Source of the DNA: Actinomycetes bacterium
GTDB lineage: Bacteria; Actinomycetota; Acidimicrobiia; Acidimicrobiales; RAAP-2
Direction: 5' to 3'
Assembly: GCA_021793395.1 (NCBI GenBank)
Contig: JAJYSU010000003.1
Span: forward strand, 1 to 64,000
DNA: 64,000 nucleotides
The first letter of the stretch is position 1. Each line of letters opens with the position of its first letter. The position numbers and the translations under genes are program-made. The notes under the pieces are model-generated. The model was not told the origin of the DNA, searched no databases, and was given only the letters and a program-made list of their open reading frames with translations. Of this stretch, positions 30,038 through 41,635 are shown piece after piece.

Positions 30038-31372
30038 ATGGACGCCACCGTATCGAACCTGGAGAATCACCGCAGCAAGATCGTCGTCGAGGTGGACGAC
30101 GCGGAGATGGAAGCCGCAATGGACCAGGCGGCCGTTGCCCTCGGAAAGCAGATTGCCATTAAGGGTTTTCGACGAGGGAAGGTTCCTCGTAGCGTGCTGG
30201 TCGCGCACTTGGGCGGTGTGGGTGCGCTACGTGCCGAGGCAATTCGCTCCTCGCTTCCGGACTTTTACGCTCGGGCGGTGGCCGATACGCGTCTCGATCC
30301 CATTGGTCAGCCCGAGGTTGATATCACCGCCGGTGAACAGGAGGGCCGTCTGGTCTTTGAGGCGACCGTCGAGGTGCGGCCCGAGGTGGCGCTGGTGGGC
30401 TACGAGTCACTTCGCGTGGCGATACCTTCGCCCCACGTGCCCGACGATGAGGTTCAGGCGCAACTGGATCGTTTCCGCGAGACGGACGCGGTTCTGCGTG
30501 ACGTGGATCGTCCGATCGTCACCGACGACCTGGTGACGATGGACGTACGGGTGACCGAGGTGGGTACCGAGGCTGAGCCCTTGGAGATGAGCGACTTCAT
30601 GTACACCGTGGGATCCGAGGCCATTACCTCGGGCGTGGATGAGCTCATCGTGGGGTTGCGTGCGGGAGAGGATCTGCACTTGAACGGCACGCTGCCCAGC
30701 GGAGCCGCCGCGAGTTACGACCTCACTCTGAAGCAGGTGAAGGAGCGGGAGCTACCCGAGTTCACCGACGAGTGGGTGGCGGAGAATACCGAGTGGACGA
30801 CGGTGGACGAGATGCGCGAGGAAGTGATGAGCCAGCTGCAGCAGCGCAAGCTGGCGGAGTCGCGGCTGGCTCAGCGCGACGCGATGCTGGTGGCTCTGTC
30901 GGATCTGGTGGCACCGAACGAGGTACCCGAGGTCCTGGTGGCCGCGGAGACTGACGAGAGGCTGCACGACCTGGGTCATCGACTCTCGGAGCAGAAGATT
31001 GACCTTGAGACGTTTCTGCGCGTTACCGGCCAGGCCCCCGATGACTTGTTGGCGCGACTGCGCGAGGATGCTCAACGAGCGGTTCGCGTGGACCTCGCTC
31101 TGCGGGCTCTGGCGCGTGCCGAGGGTCTCGAGCCGACACCCGAGGAGGTCGCCGAGGAGTTGGAGAGTACGGCCGCCTCGATGGGCGTGGACGCCGAAAC
31201 CCTGCGCGCCAACCTGCGCGATAGTGGTCGGGTCGCGGCCTTTGACGCCGAGGTGGCCAAGATGAAGGCGTCGCGGTGGCTCGCCGAGCACGTGACGTAC
31301 GTTGACCCCGAAGGGGTGGCGATTGATCCTCGGCTACTCGCGCCGGACGAGTCGGATGACGAAGACGAATAG
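30038..31372 (+). CDS. tig: Trigger factor
   Basis: VSNLENHRSKIVVEVDDAEM, IKGFRRGKVPRSVL; upstream of clpP/clpX. Confidence 0.95.
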   Translation: MDATVSNLENHRSKIVVEVDDAEMEAAMDQAAVALGKQIAIKGFRRGKVPRSVLVAHLGGVGALRAEAIRSSLPDFYARAVADTRLDPIGQPEVDITAGEQEGRLVFEATVEVRPEVALVGYESLRVAIPSPHVPDDEVQAQLDRFRETDAVLRDVDRPIVTDDLVTMDVRVTEVGTEAEPLEMSDFMYTVGSEAITSGVDELIVGLRAGEDLHLNGTLPSGAAASYDLTLKQVKERELPEFTDEWVAENTEWTTVDEMREEVMSQLQQRKLAESRLAQRDAMLVALSDLVAPNEVPEVLVAAETDERLHDLGHRLSEQKIDLETFLRVTGQAPDDLLARLREDAQRAVRVDLALRALARAEGLEPTPEEVAEELESTAASMGVDAETLRANLRDSGRVAAFDAEVAKMKASRWLAEHVTYVDPEGVAIDPRLLAPDESDDEDE

Positions 31373-31381
31373 GGTAGGAGC

Positions 31382-31990
31382 GTGAACGACACTCTTCGCC
31401 CGCAGAACTATCTCGTCCCGACCGTTGTCGAATCGTCTAACCGCGGCGAGCGGGCTTACGACTTGTACAGCCGGCTGTTGCGCGAGCGCATTATTTTCCT
31501 CGGGACCCCGATTGACGATACGGTCGCGAATCTGGTCTGTGCTCAGATGCTCTTCCTCGAATCCGAAGACCCCGATAAGGACATCAACCTCTACATCAAC
31601 TCGCCGGGCGGCGACATCACGGGTCTGTTGGCGATCTACGACACGATGAAGTACATCAAGCCCGACGTGTCGACTTTCTGCTTCGGCCAGGCGGCGTCGG
31701 CGGCGGCCGTGCTACTCGGGGCGGGCGCGAAGGGTAAGCGCTACGCACTCCCGCACACGCGTGTCCTCATGCACCAGCCCTGGGGTGGCGTGGGTGGTCA
31801 GGCCTCGGACATCGAGATCCAGGCGCGCGAGATACTTCGAATGAAGGACATGCTTAATCAGATGCTCTCGCACGATACCGGACAGAGCGAGGAGCGCATC
31901 GCCAAAGACACGGATCGTGACTTCATCCTCGAGGCCGACGAGGCCGTCGAGTACGGCCTGATCGACGAGGTTATCTCGCGACGACCCTAG
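31382..31990 (+). CDS. clpP: ATP-dependent Clp protease proteolytic subunit ClpP
   Basis: [50 protein letters not shown]. Confidence 0.97.
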   Translation: MNDTLRPQNYLVPTVVESSNRGERAYDLYSRLLRERIIFLGTPIDDTVANLVCAQMLFLESEDPDKDINLYINSPGGDITGLLAIYDTMKYIKPDVSTFCFGQAASAAAVLLGAGAKGKRYALPHTRVLMHQPWGGVGGQASDIEIQAREILRMKDMLNQMLSHDTGQSEERIAKDTDRDFILEADEAVEYGLIDEVISRRP

Positions 31991-32058
31991 GTTCCCCGTT
32001 GCGGGGGGTACGAGAACCTAGAATAGATTAGGTCACTAGTCGCGTCAGAGGGGTAGTT

Positions 32059-33312
<1,254 letters not shown>

Positions 33313-34653
33313 GTGGTGCGCTTCGACTCCTACGACGAGGCTCTGAACTGGCTGGAGGGCCACGTTGATTTCGAGCGCGTCGCACCCAATCATCAGCTGA
33401 CTCCCACGCTGCAACCGATCCGTGACGTACTCGCCGCTCTCGCCGATCCCCATCACGACTACCCGAGCGTTCACGTCACCGGTACCAACGGCAAGGGGAC
33501 CACGACCACCCTGGTGAGCGCGTTGCTTCTGGCGACGGGGCTTCGTGTGGGGACCTTTACGAGTCCCGACTTGCACGCGGTGAACGAACGTATTGCGGTA
33601 AACGGGGAGCCACTCGGCGACGACGTGTTCGTGTCACTGATGGGTCGCTTGGCCGACGTCGAGTCGACCGGCGCGCCGCGCCTTACGCGTTTTGAGTTGT
33701 TGACGGTAGCGGGTTTCCTGCATTTTTCCGACGAGGGCGTCGATGTCGCCGTCGTCGAGGTGGGCATGGGCGGGACCTGGGACTCGACCAATGTGATCGA
33801 CGCACCGGTGGCGGTGTTGACCAATGTTGACCTCGACCATACGTTGGTTTTAGGAACGACGGTACGTGAGATCGCGACGGATAAAGTCGGTATCTTTCGT
33901 CCCGGTGCCGTGGCCGTTCTCGGTACTGAGGACGCCGTGGTCGTCGAAGTGGCGATGGACCGATGCCGTACTCTGGGCACCCGGCTACTGCGCCGTGGCG
34001 TCGAGTTTGACCTGGAGAGCAACGACCTGGCCGTCGGCGGTCGCGTGATCAGCGTGCGGACGCCCGACGCGCACTACGAGGACATCCTGCTGACTCTGCA
34101 CGGAATACATCAGGGATCTAACGCCGCTACCGCCATCGCCGCTACCGAAGCGTTTCTGGGCCGCGCGTTGGGCGAGCAGGTAGTGCGCGACGCGTTCGGC
34201 GCCGCGCGTATGCCGGGGCGTCTCGAGGTGGTGGCTCGCCATCCGATGATCGTGGTAGACGGTGCGCATAATCCCGCGGGCGTTCGCGCACTCGCGGCGT
34301 CGCTCGACGGAGCATTCGACCTCGCCGGCGTGCGACGATGCGTGGTCGGTATGTTGAGCGGGCGTGACGTTGACGAGATGGTGGCACCGCTCGTCACCAT
34401 GGGCGTTCGGGAGTTTCACTGCTGCGCACCCACGTCGCCGCGTGCGGTGTCGGCGTCGCAGGTGGTGGCGGCGTTGACGCGAGCGGGTGCGCTCGCCTAC
34501 GAGCACCCGTCGGCGAGCGCCGCGCTCGCCCACGCGCGCGAGCGCTCGAGCGACGACGACCTCATCGTGGTCACCGGCAGCCTCTACCTCGTCGGCGAAG
34601 TGCGCGGCGAGCTGTTGGGCATCGCGTCTCGTCACGTTCGCGGGGGCTGTTAG
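33313..34653 (+). CDS. folC: Bifunctional folylpolyglutamate synthase/dihydrofolate synthase
   Basis: VTGTNGKGTTTTLVSALLLATGLRVGTFTSPDL, VVEVGMGGTWDSTNV, VDGAHNPAGV. Confidence 0.95.
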   Translation: MVRFDSYDEALNWLEGHVDFERVAPNHQLTPTLQPIRDVLAALADPHHDYPSVHVTGTNGKGTTTTLVSALLLATGLRVGTFTSPDLHAVNERIAVNGEPLGDDVFVSLMGRLADVESTGAPRLTRFELLTVAGFLHFSDEGVDVAVVEVGMGGTWDSTNVIDAPVAVLTNVDLDHTLVLGTTVREIATDKVGIFRPGAVAVLGTEDAVVVEVAMDRCRTLGTRLLRRGVEFDLESNDLAVGGRVISVRTPDAHYEDILLTLHGIHQGSNAATAIAATEAFLGRALGEQVVRDAFGAARMPGRLEVVARHPMIVVDGAHNPAGVRALAASLDGAFDLAGVRRCVVGMLSGRDVDEMVAPLVTMGVREFHCCAPTSPRAVSASQVVAALTRAGALAYEHPSASAALAHARERSSDDDLIVVTGSLYLVGEVRGELLGIASRHVRGGC

Positions 34654-34664
34654 ATTTCTTCGTC

Positions 34665-35075
34665 GTGAACAGAACGCTGGTTATCGTAAAACCCGACGCC
34701 GTCGAGCGGGGGCTCGTCGGCGACATCCTTGGTCGACTCGAGCGCAAGGGCCTGCGACTCGTCGCGGTCCAGTTGCGCCTGCTGGATGCGCAGACCGCTC
34801 GACGTCACTACGCCGAGCATGTGGGGCGTGAGTATTTCGACGCGCTGGTGACCTTTATCACACGCTCGCCGGTTGTGGTGGTGGTCGTGGAGGGGCCCGA
34901 CGACACGTGGCGTCTCGTGCGCCAACTGATGGGAGACAAGAATCCGGCCGACGCCAGCCCCGGAACGATTCGCGGGGATTTGGCGTCGCGCATGGCGGAG
35001 AACCTCATTCACGGCTCGGATTCCTCCGACGCCGCCCGTCGTGAGATTGAAATCTTCTTTCCCGAACTGGCCTGA
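34665..35075 (+). CDS. ndk: Nucleoside diphosphate kinase
   Basis: NRTLVIVKPDAVERGLVGDIL, NLIHGSDSSDAARREIEIFF. Confidence 0.97.
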   Translation: MNRTLVIVKPDAVERGLVGDILGRLERKGLRLVAVQLRLLDAQTARRHYAEHVGREYFDALVTFITRSPVVVVVVEGPDDTWRLVRQLMGDKNPADASPGTIRGDLASRMAENLIHGSDSSDAARREIEIFFPELA

Positions 35076-35163
35076 CGCGGTCCAGTGGTGGCGTGGGGTC
35101 ATCTTGCCCTAGCCTGGTGGGTAGAGGAGGGGGTACGTGAGCCCCCCTCGCTAGAGAGTTCCT

Positions 35164-36195
35164 ATGGTTGAGAGTCGATTTTCATTGCTCGGTCGCGACA
35201 TGGCGGTCGATCTCGGCACGGCAAATACCCTCGTGTACGTGCGCGGTCGCGGCATCATCCTGAATGAGCCGTCGGTGGTCGCCATTGACGTCAAAGACGG
35301 CAAACCGCTCGCCGTGGGAGCTGAAGCCAAGCGTATGATCGGCCGCACGCCGAGCAACATTCAGGCGATTCGTCCACTCAAGGACGGCGTGATCGCGGAC
35401 TTTGAGATCTGCGAGAAGATGCTTCGCTACTTTATCCATCGCGTTCACCAGCGTCGTTTCGCGAAGCCGCGGATGGTGATCTGCGTGCCGTCGGGTATCA
35501 CGGGCGTGGAGCAGCGAGCGGTCATGGAGGCGGCGGAGTTCGCGGGTGCGCGTAAGGCGTATATCATCGAGGAGCCAATGGCGGCGGCGATTGGGGCGGG
35601 ACTGCCGATTCACGAACCCAGCGGAAATATGGTGGTCGACATCGGTGGCGGTACGACCGAGGTCGCCGTTATTTCGCTGGGCGGTATCGTGACCAGCCAG
35701 TCGATCCGCATCGGCGGTGACGAACTTGACGAGGCGATCGTGGCGTTCGTGAAGAAGGAGTTCCAACTGGCGCTCGGAGAACGAACGGCAGAGGAGATCA
35801 AAATTCAACTGGGATCGGCCTACCCTCTCGAGCAAGAGTTGCGTGCGGAAATTAGGGGCCGTGACCTCGTGACCGGACTACCCAAGACGGTGGTGATCTC
35901 GACGGAGCAGATTCGTCAGGCGATCGAGGAGCCGGTCCAAGCTATCGTCGACGCGGTCAAAGTGACGCTCGATCGCACTCCGCCCGAGTTGTCCTCGGAC
36001 CTGATGGAGCAGGGGATCGTCTTGACCGGAGGGGGCGCCCTGTTAAACGGGATCGCCCAGCGTCTCGAGTTCGAGACGAATATGCCGATCATCGTGGCTA
36101 ATGACCCGCTGAATTGCGTGGCGCTCGGTAGTGGCATGTGCCTGGAGGAACTCGAGAGTTTCGCCCGCATGTTGAAGTCCAGTCCTTCGCGATAA
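35164..36195 (+). CDS. mreB: Rod shape-determining protein MreB
   Basis: DMAVDLGTANTLVYVRGRGI, GGGTTEVAVISLGGIV, LTGGGALLNGI. Confidence 0.97.
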   Translation: MVESRFSLLGRDMAVDLGTANTLVYVRGRGIILNEPSVVAIDVKDGKPLAVGAEAKRMIGRTPSNIQAIRPLKDGVIADFEICEKMLRYFIHRVHQRRFAKPRMVICVPSGITGVEQRAVMEAAEFAGARKAYIIEEPMAAAIGAGLPIHEPSGNMVVDIGGGTTEVAVISLGGIVTSQSIRIGGDELDEAIVAFVKKEFQLALGERTAEEIKIQLGSAYPLEQELRAEIRGRDLVTGLPKTVVISTEQIRQAIEEPVQAIVDAVKVTLDRTPPELSSDLMEQGIVLTGGGALLNGIAQRLEFETNMPIIVANDPLNCVALGSGMCLEELESFARMLKSSPSR

Positions 36196-36198
36196 GAC

Positions 36199-37017
36199 GT
36201 GGCCAGCGACCGTACGAGGCGTCGCGCCTGGACCCTGGGAGTTGCCGCCACGATCGTGGTGACGATCCTCTACCTCACGGTGGGGGTGATGTCGGGCTTG
36301 CGCAGTGTCGCCAACTTGGTCGTGGCGCCCTTCGCGTGGACGATCGACCAGGTGGCTCGTCCGATTGGCCACTTCTTCGCGGGGACGATCAACTACAGCG
36401 ACGTGCTGGCACAGAACCAGAAGTTGCGCTACGAGTTGGGTCGGGCGCAACTCGCGCTGAATGAGCGGTGGCCCCTGTACCGCGAGCTGCAGCAGGTGAC
36501 GACGCAGTTGCACGTTCCGTTTCTCTCGACGCTGCCGGTGGTGAGCGCCCAGGTGACGTCGATCTCGCCCACGAGTTTCTCGGCGACGATCGATATCTCC
36601 AAGGGTCGTGACAACGGGGTGCTGTCGGGTATGCCGGTGGTGGCCAACGGGGGATTGGTAGGCAGTGTGATCGCGACGACCCCCTACGGCGCGACGGTGC
36701 GCCTCATTACCGACGCGAGCTCGTTAGTGGGGGTGACGTGGGGTAACGGCGCCACCTCTTTCGTTATCAGCGGTCGCGGTGTCAATAACGGGTTAGGGGC
36801 GTCCTCCGTGGTGCTGACCACGTCCCTGAAGCGGGGCACCATGCTGGTGACCAATGGTCTGAGCGGAGGACTGTTTCCTCCGGGGATCCCCGTCGCGCGG
36901 GTGCGTCAGGTCGCGTTGTCGCCAGGCGCCACGACGTACTCGCTCTCTCTCGAGCCGGCAGCCAACCTCACGCATCTGTCCTACGTGGACGTGGTGCAGT
37001 GGGAGCCCTCGACGTGA
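36199..37017 (+). CDS. mreC: Rod shape-determining protein MreC
   Basis: Between mreB and mreD; N-terminal TM; GRDNGVLSGMPVVANGGLVGSV. Confidence 0.92.
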   Translation: MASDRTRRRAWTLGVAATIVVTILYLTVGVMSGLRSVANLVVAPFAWTIDQVARPIGHFFAGTINYSDVLAQNQKLRYELGRAQLALNERWPLYRELQQVTTQLHVPFLSTLPVVSAQVTSISPTSFSATIDISKGRDNGVLSGMPVVANGGLVGSVIATTPYGATVRLITDASSLVGVTWGNGATSFVISGRGVNNGLGASSVVLTTSLKRGTMLVTNGLSGGLFPPGIPVARVRQVALSPGATTYSLSLEPAANLTHLSYVDVVQWEPST

Positions 37018-37523
37018 GTCGAGCCCTGGTCGTCGTCACTCTGGCGACGCTGTTCGTCGAAGGATTGCAGTTAGCGGTCTTTTCGCCGTGGCGGATCGAT
37101 GGTGTCGTGATCATGGTTGTCTGGTTGTGGCCGCTGGCCATGGGGCTGGCCGGCTACAGCGCACTCGGTCTGTGGAGCGCGATCGTGGCGGGCGTCTTCT
37201 TTGATACTCACGCCGTGACGCCCTTCGGATTGACCGCGGTGGTCGGCATGGCGCTGGCGTACGGCGCGTCGCGGCTGGGACGTGAGGGGGTCGGTGACCT
37301 GGACTCGGCGGCGTGGTGGGTCACGCCCGTCCTCGCGGGCGTCGCCGGGTTCGTCGCGCCGGCGCTGTACGTGGCGCTCGGCGCGGTCGCACTGAACTTC
37401 GGGCTGTGGCGCGGTAGCGTTCTACAGGTCATGGTGGTGAACGCACTCGCTTTCGCGGTGGTAGCTCGTCCGGTCACTCGGCTCGCGCGAGCGGTGGGTC
37501 GCTGGGGCGGCGTGCGTCGATGA
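37014..37523 (+). CDS. mreD: Rod shape-determining protein MreD
   Basis: Small polytopic protein after mreC; GTGA overlap. Confidence 0.85.
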   Translation: MSRALVVVTLATLFVEGLQLAVFSPWRIDGVVIMVVWLWPLAMGLAGYSALGLWSAIVAGVFFDTHAVTPFGLTAVVGMALAYGASRLGREGVGDLDSAAWWVTPVLAGVAGFVAPALYVALGAVALNFGLWRGSVLQVMVVNALAFAVVARPVTRLARAVGRWGGVRR

Positions 37524-39736
37524 GGCGCTCGTGGCGTGAGCGCCCGACGGGTTCGCGGTGGTCGCGGCTGTGGCGTCCGTGGGTGTCACTGAATCCGTGG
37601 CGCGGACGGGGTCGCAGCATCAATGAGCCGCGCGCCGTGGGCATCCGCGACCTCGTCGCGTCACCGGAGGAGATCACGGCACGGCCTGAGCGTCGGTGGC
37701 TGGTGATCGGCTGGTTCTTCGCCGCTTTGCTCGTGGTGCTCGTCGTGCGCCTCTTCACCCTCCAGATCCTGGAGTATCACGCGTCGGTGGCTACCGTGGA
37801 CGCCAACTCACTGCGGGTGAGCACGATTCCTGCTCCTCGTGGACTCATCCTCGATCGCTCCGGTCAGCCGCTGGTGAGCAACGTCACGACCACGGAGCTT
37901 CAGCTCTCGCGCGCTCAGGCGACGCTCGACCCGTCAGTGGAGGGCTCCCTGTCGTTACTCACCGGCATCAGCGTGAAGCAGATCACGACGGACCTCAACA
38001 ACCCGCAGTACAACCCGTACCAACCGGCGCCGATTATGCTCAACGCCCCCCCGCGTATCGTCCAGTACATCCGCCTTCACCCGAGCGAGTTTCCCGGCGT
38101 CACCACGCTGGACGTCTCACAGCGCTCGTACCCCTTTGGTGGATCGATGGCCGCTCAGGTGTTGGGCTACGTGGGCCCCATCACCGGGGCGGAGATTGCC
38201 GCCCACCCCCATCAGGGGTACCAGACGGACTCCCAGATCGGTAAGGCCGGGATCGAGGCCTACTACGAGTCGTACCTGCGCGGCCACGACGGTACTCAGA
38301 CGCTGGAGGTCAACGCCTTTGGCAACATCGTGGGCACGGTGCCGACCGCACCTCCGGTCAGCGGCGACTCGGTCGTGCTCAATATCGACGCCGGCCTGCA
38401 GCAGGCGCTTCAGCAGTACCTGATCGCCGACGTGAAACTCGTGCGCTCGTCGAACAGTCCGTACAACCCCGTGCCGCCGAAGGTACCCAACGCCGCCGCG
38501 CTGGTGATGAACGTGACCAACGGCCACGTGCTCGCGATGGCGAGTTATCCGTCGTACAATCTGAACTCCTTCACTCACGGACTGTCGACCACCACGTTTC
38601 ACCAGTTGCTGAACGAGGGGGCCTTCAACAACTACGCGATTCAGGGCCTCTACACGCCCGGCAGTACCTTTAAGCTGGCGACCGCGACCGCGGCGCTGCA
38701 GACCGGGATCTTCCCGGCGACCAAGTTGGTCGACGATACGGGCGTCTACGTAGTCCCGGGCTGCCTGCAGGGAGGGCACGGCTGCGTGTTCCACGACGAC
38801 TTGTCGCTGGGCGCCGGGTGGATCTCCTTGCCGATGGCGTTGACCGTGTCGTCGGACTACTACTTCTACAACCTGGGGTACCTCTTTTGGTCCCAGCGCG
38901 CGAAGTACGGGTTGACGCCGATTCAGAACGTGGCCGCCAAATACGGCCTCGGGCAGTACACCGGAATCGACCTGCCCGACGAGGTCAAGGGGCGGGTGGA
39001 CTCGCCGGCGGTGCGCCGCGAGCTGCACAAACTCGCCCCCAAGGCCTTTCCGACGGTGGCGTGGTACACGGGTGACAACCTGGAGATGGCTTTCGGTCAG
39101 GGAACAACCGCGCTCACCCCCGTCGAGATGGCCCAGGCGTACGCCACCTTCGCCAACGGCGGGACGCGCTACGCGCCCGAGGTCGCGGCGGCCGTGATCA
39201 GCCCGCACGGTCGGGTGGTGGAGCGTTACCTGCCGCGCGTACTCGGTCACGTCAGCCTTCCCCCCTCGGTGCGCGACCCCATTCTCCAGGGTCTGACCGG
39301 CGTTGTCGAGAATCCAGCCGGAACCGCCTACGGGACGTTCCACGGCATCATCAACTTCTCACTGGCGAGTTATCCACTCGCGGGCAAGACGGGTACGGCG
39401 AGCAACGCCCCCGGACTGGATCCCAACTCCTGGTTCGTCGCGTTTGGTCCTACGACCAATCCGCGCTACGTGGTCGTGTGCGTCCTGGCTCAGGGCGGCT
39501 ACGGTGCCGCGGCCGCCGCGCCGGTGGTCGCCGAGACCTTCAACTACCTGCACGCGCACCCGCCGGCGCCTCTGACTCTGCACCCGCACCTACTGGTTCC
39601 GACCACCACGACGACGTCGCCGCGTACGACCACCAGCACCACGACCACGACCACCACGACGACCACGACCACCACGACGACTCCCGCAAACGTCGCACGA
39701 ACGGGGACGACGTCCCCGGTAAAGGCGTCCGGCTAG
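37520..39736 (+). CDS. mrdA: Penicillin-binding protein 2
   Basis: STFKLATATAAL (SxxK), SSDYYFYNLGY, LAGKTGTASNAPGLDPNSWFVAFGP (KTG). Confidence 0.96.
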   Translation: MRRSWRERPTGSRWSRLWRPWVSLNPWRGRGRSINEPRAVGIRDLVASPEEITARPERRWLVIGWFFAALLVVLVVRLFTLQILEYHASVATVDANSLRVSTIPAPRGLILDRSGQPLVSNVTTTELQLSRAQATLDPSVEGSLSLLTGISVKQITTDLNNPQYNPYQPAPIMLNAPPRIVQYIRLHPSEFPGVTTLDVSQRSYPFGGSMAAQVLGYVGPITGAEIAAHPHQGYQTDSQIGKAGIEAYYESYLRGHDGTQTLEVNAFGNIVGTVPTAPPVSGDSVVLNIDAGLQQALQQYLIADVKLVRSSNSPYNPVPPKVPNAAALVMNVTNGHVLAMASYPSYNLNSFTHGLSTTTFHQLLNEGAFNNYAIQGLYTPGSTFKLATATAALQTGIFPATKLVDDTGVYVVPGCLQGGHGCVFHDDLSLGAGWISLPMALTVSSDYYFYNLGYLFWSQRAKYGLTPIQNVAAKYGLGQYTGIDLPDEVKGRVDSPAVRRELHKLAPKAFPTVAWYTGDNLEMAFGQGTTALTPVEMAQAYATFANGGTRYAPEVAAAVISPHGRVVERYLPRVLGHVSLPPSVRDPILQGLTGVVENPAGTAYGTFHGIINFSLASYPLAGKTGTASNAPGLDPNSWFVAFGPTTNPRYVVVCVLAQGGYGAAAAAPVVAETFNYLHAHPPAPLTLHPHLLVPTTTTTSPRTTTSTTTTTTTTTTTTTTTPANVARTGTTSPVKASG
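39601..39690 (+). repeat. Low-complexity Thr-codon tract (ACC/ACG) in the mrdA 3' end
   Basis: Encodes TTTTTSPRTTTSTTTTTTTTTTTTTTTTP. Confidence 0.9.
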
Positions 39737-40018
39737 GTGCTAGCCCGAGTAGCCTGGTGGGGTAGGGCGTTGTGGAGACGCGAGATGAACGCAGGCGAGG
39801 TAGACGAGAGCTACCAGCCGATTGACCGCAAGGACGTACCGTGGCACGAGACAGCGAGGGACGGCTTCTTCCGTGGACCCTCGAGTGGAGTGTCGATGGT
39901 CCGGGAATCCACGCCCCTCGTACTCGTCGCGGCGCCACTACGAGCGCGCGTGCCGTGACCCCCACCCGTGACGTGCGCGACGAGTCGCGCGCGGCGAAGA
40001 ACGCAAGGAGTACCCGTC

Positions 40019-41614
40019 GTGAACGACGAGACCACCAACCAGTCCCCGCCGGTGAACGGCCCTCGTATTGGTGATACCCGTCCAGCCCCCCAGATAGGCG
40101 ATACCCGGCCGGCGCCCGGCAGTTCCGTGGGCGACACGCCGCCCGCCGGCGTCGCACGAACCGGCACGCCGCGTCGGCGTCGTGGCGGACGAGGACGCGG
40201 ACAGGGCCAGCGCTCGGGTGCCCCGCGACCGGCCGGTACGCGCTCCGTCGAGGCACCCGTCGAGGCGTCCGCGCCGGAGGTGGCGGGGGACGGTGCTCCT
40301 CGTGAGCGGGCGCGTAAGCGCCGCGGCGGCGAGCGACGTACGCGGGCTCAGGGCCGCTATCTCATGTGTGTGCACACCACCGGCGACGCCACTCACATTG
40401 CCACCCTCGAGGGACGCACGATGGTTGAGTACACGGTGGCGAAGGCGGCCGACGAGACGAATCAGATCGACGGGAACATTTACGTGGGCCGGATTCAGAA
40501 CGTGCTGCCAGGAATGGAATTGGCCTTCGTCGATATCGGGATTCCGAAGAACGCCGTGTTGTATCGCGGTGACGTCTCCTTTGACGCCGAGGACCTGGAG
40601 GGCCCGTCGCGCTCGACCAAGCGCATCGAGGAGATGATTCGTGCGGGTCAGACGATCGTGTGCCAGGTCACCAAGAACGCGATCGGTGCCAAGGGTGCCC
40701 GTCTCACCCAGGAAGTGTCGCTGCCCGGTCGTTTTGCTGTTCTCGTCCCCAATTCGTCAACGGTGGGAATCTCCAAGCGTCTGCCCGACGGCGAACGGCG
40801 CCGTCTGCGCAAGATTATTGACGAGGTTAAGCCTGAGCACCACGGCGTCATCATTCGCACGGCCGCCGAAGGGGTCTCGGCCGACGACCTGGCCCGCGAC
40901 GTGCGCTCACTCGCGGAGAAGTGGGACGCGATAGAGGCGGAGGTCCGCCGCTCCTCGCAGCCTCGCTTGATTTATCGGGACCTGGATCTTGCGGTGCGCG
41001 TCCTGCGCGAGGAACTCAACGATGAGTACCGTGGCGTGCTGATTGACGACCGCGACTTGTTCGAGAAGGTTCGCGAGTACGTGATGGCGGTGAACCCCGA
41101 ACTCACTGACCGGATCGAGTACTACGATCGCGCGACGGAAGACCTACCGCTTTTCGAGCGTTACTTTGTGCACGAGCAGTTGCACCGGGCGCTTGACCGC
41201 AAGGTGTTCCTCCCGTCGGGCGGGTCACTGATCATTGAGCGCACCGAGGCCCTGACGGTGATCGACGTGAATACCGGCAAGAACGTGGGTACGACCAACC
41301 TCGAAGAGACGGTGTTCCGCAATAATCTCGAGGCGGCCGAGGAGGTGGCGCGCCAACTCCGCTTGCGCGACATCGGCGGCATCATCGTCATTGACTTCAT
41401 CGATATGGAGCCCAAGGCGAACCGCGACGCCGTGGCGTCGGCACTGCGTCAGGCACTGTCGCGGGACAAGACACGGTCCCAGGTATTCGATATTTCCGAA
41501 CTCGGTCTGGTCGAGATGACGCGAAAGCGAGTCAATGAGGGACTCTTGGAATCGGTGTCGACGGTCTGCAGCGTCTGTGACGGTCGTGGTTTTGTGCTGT
41601 CGACCGGTCTCTAG
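40019..41614 (+). CDS. Ribonuclease E/G family protein
   Basis: NIYVGRIQNVLPGMELAFVDIGIPKNAVLYRGDVS; DVNTGKNVG; IDFIDMEPKANRDAV; CSVCDGRG. Low-complexity basic N-terminus. Confidence 0.94.
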   Translation: MNDETTNQSPPVNGPRIGDTRPAPQIGDTRPAPGSSVGDTPPAGVARTGTPRRRRGGRGRGQGQRSGAPRPAGTRSVEAPVEASAPEVAGDGAPRERARKRRGGERRTRAQGRYLMCVHTTGDATHIATLEGRTMVEYTVAKAADETNQIDGNIYVGRIQNVLPGMELAFVDIGIPKNAVLYRGDVSFDAEDLEGPSRSTKRIEEMIRAGQTIVCQVTKNAIGAKGARLTQEVSLPGRFAVLVPNSSTVGISKRLPDGERRRLRKIIDEVKPEHHGVIIRTAAEGVSADDLARDVRSLAEKWDAIEAEVRRSSQPRLIYRDLDLAVRVLREELNDEYRGVLIDDRDLFEKVREYVMAVNPELTDRIEYYDRATEDLPLFERYFVHEQLHRALDRKVFLPSGGSLIIERTEALTVIDVNTGKNVGTTNLEETVFRNNLEAAEEVARQLRLRDIGGIIVIDFIDMEPKANRDAVASALRQALSRDKTRSQVFDISELGLVEMTRKRVNEGLLESVSTVCSVCDGRGFVLSTGL

Positions 41615-41635
41615 GCGCTGAGCCGGTGGTGACAT

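Noticed and set aside
38117-39343. 408-aa minus-strand ORF antisense to mrdA (and similar long ORFs at 42803-44110, 17710-18645, 7325-8239)
   Set aside because: Shadow ORFs expected in GC-rich codon usage; low-complexity Arg/Gly/His-rich translations opposite well supported genes.
39601-39690. CRISPR-like or satellite repeat
   Set aside because: It is a Thr codon run inside mrdA with no spacer structure.
39785-39958. 57-aa ORF MNAGEVDESYQPIDRKDVPWHETARDGFF... as a gene
   Set aside because: No recognised family, no conserved feature; left as unexplained intergenic sequence.
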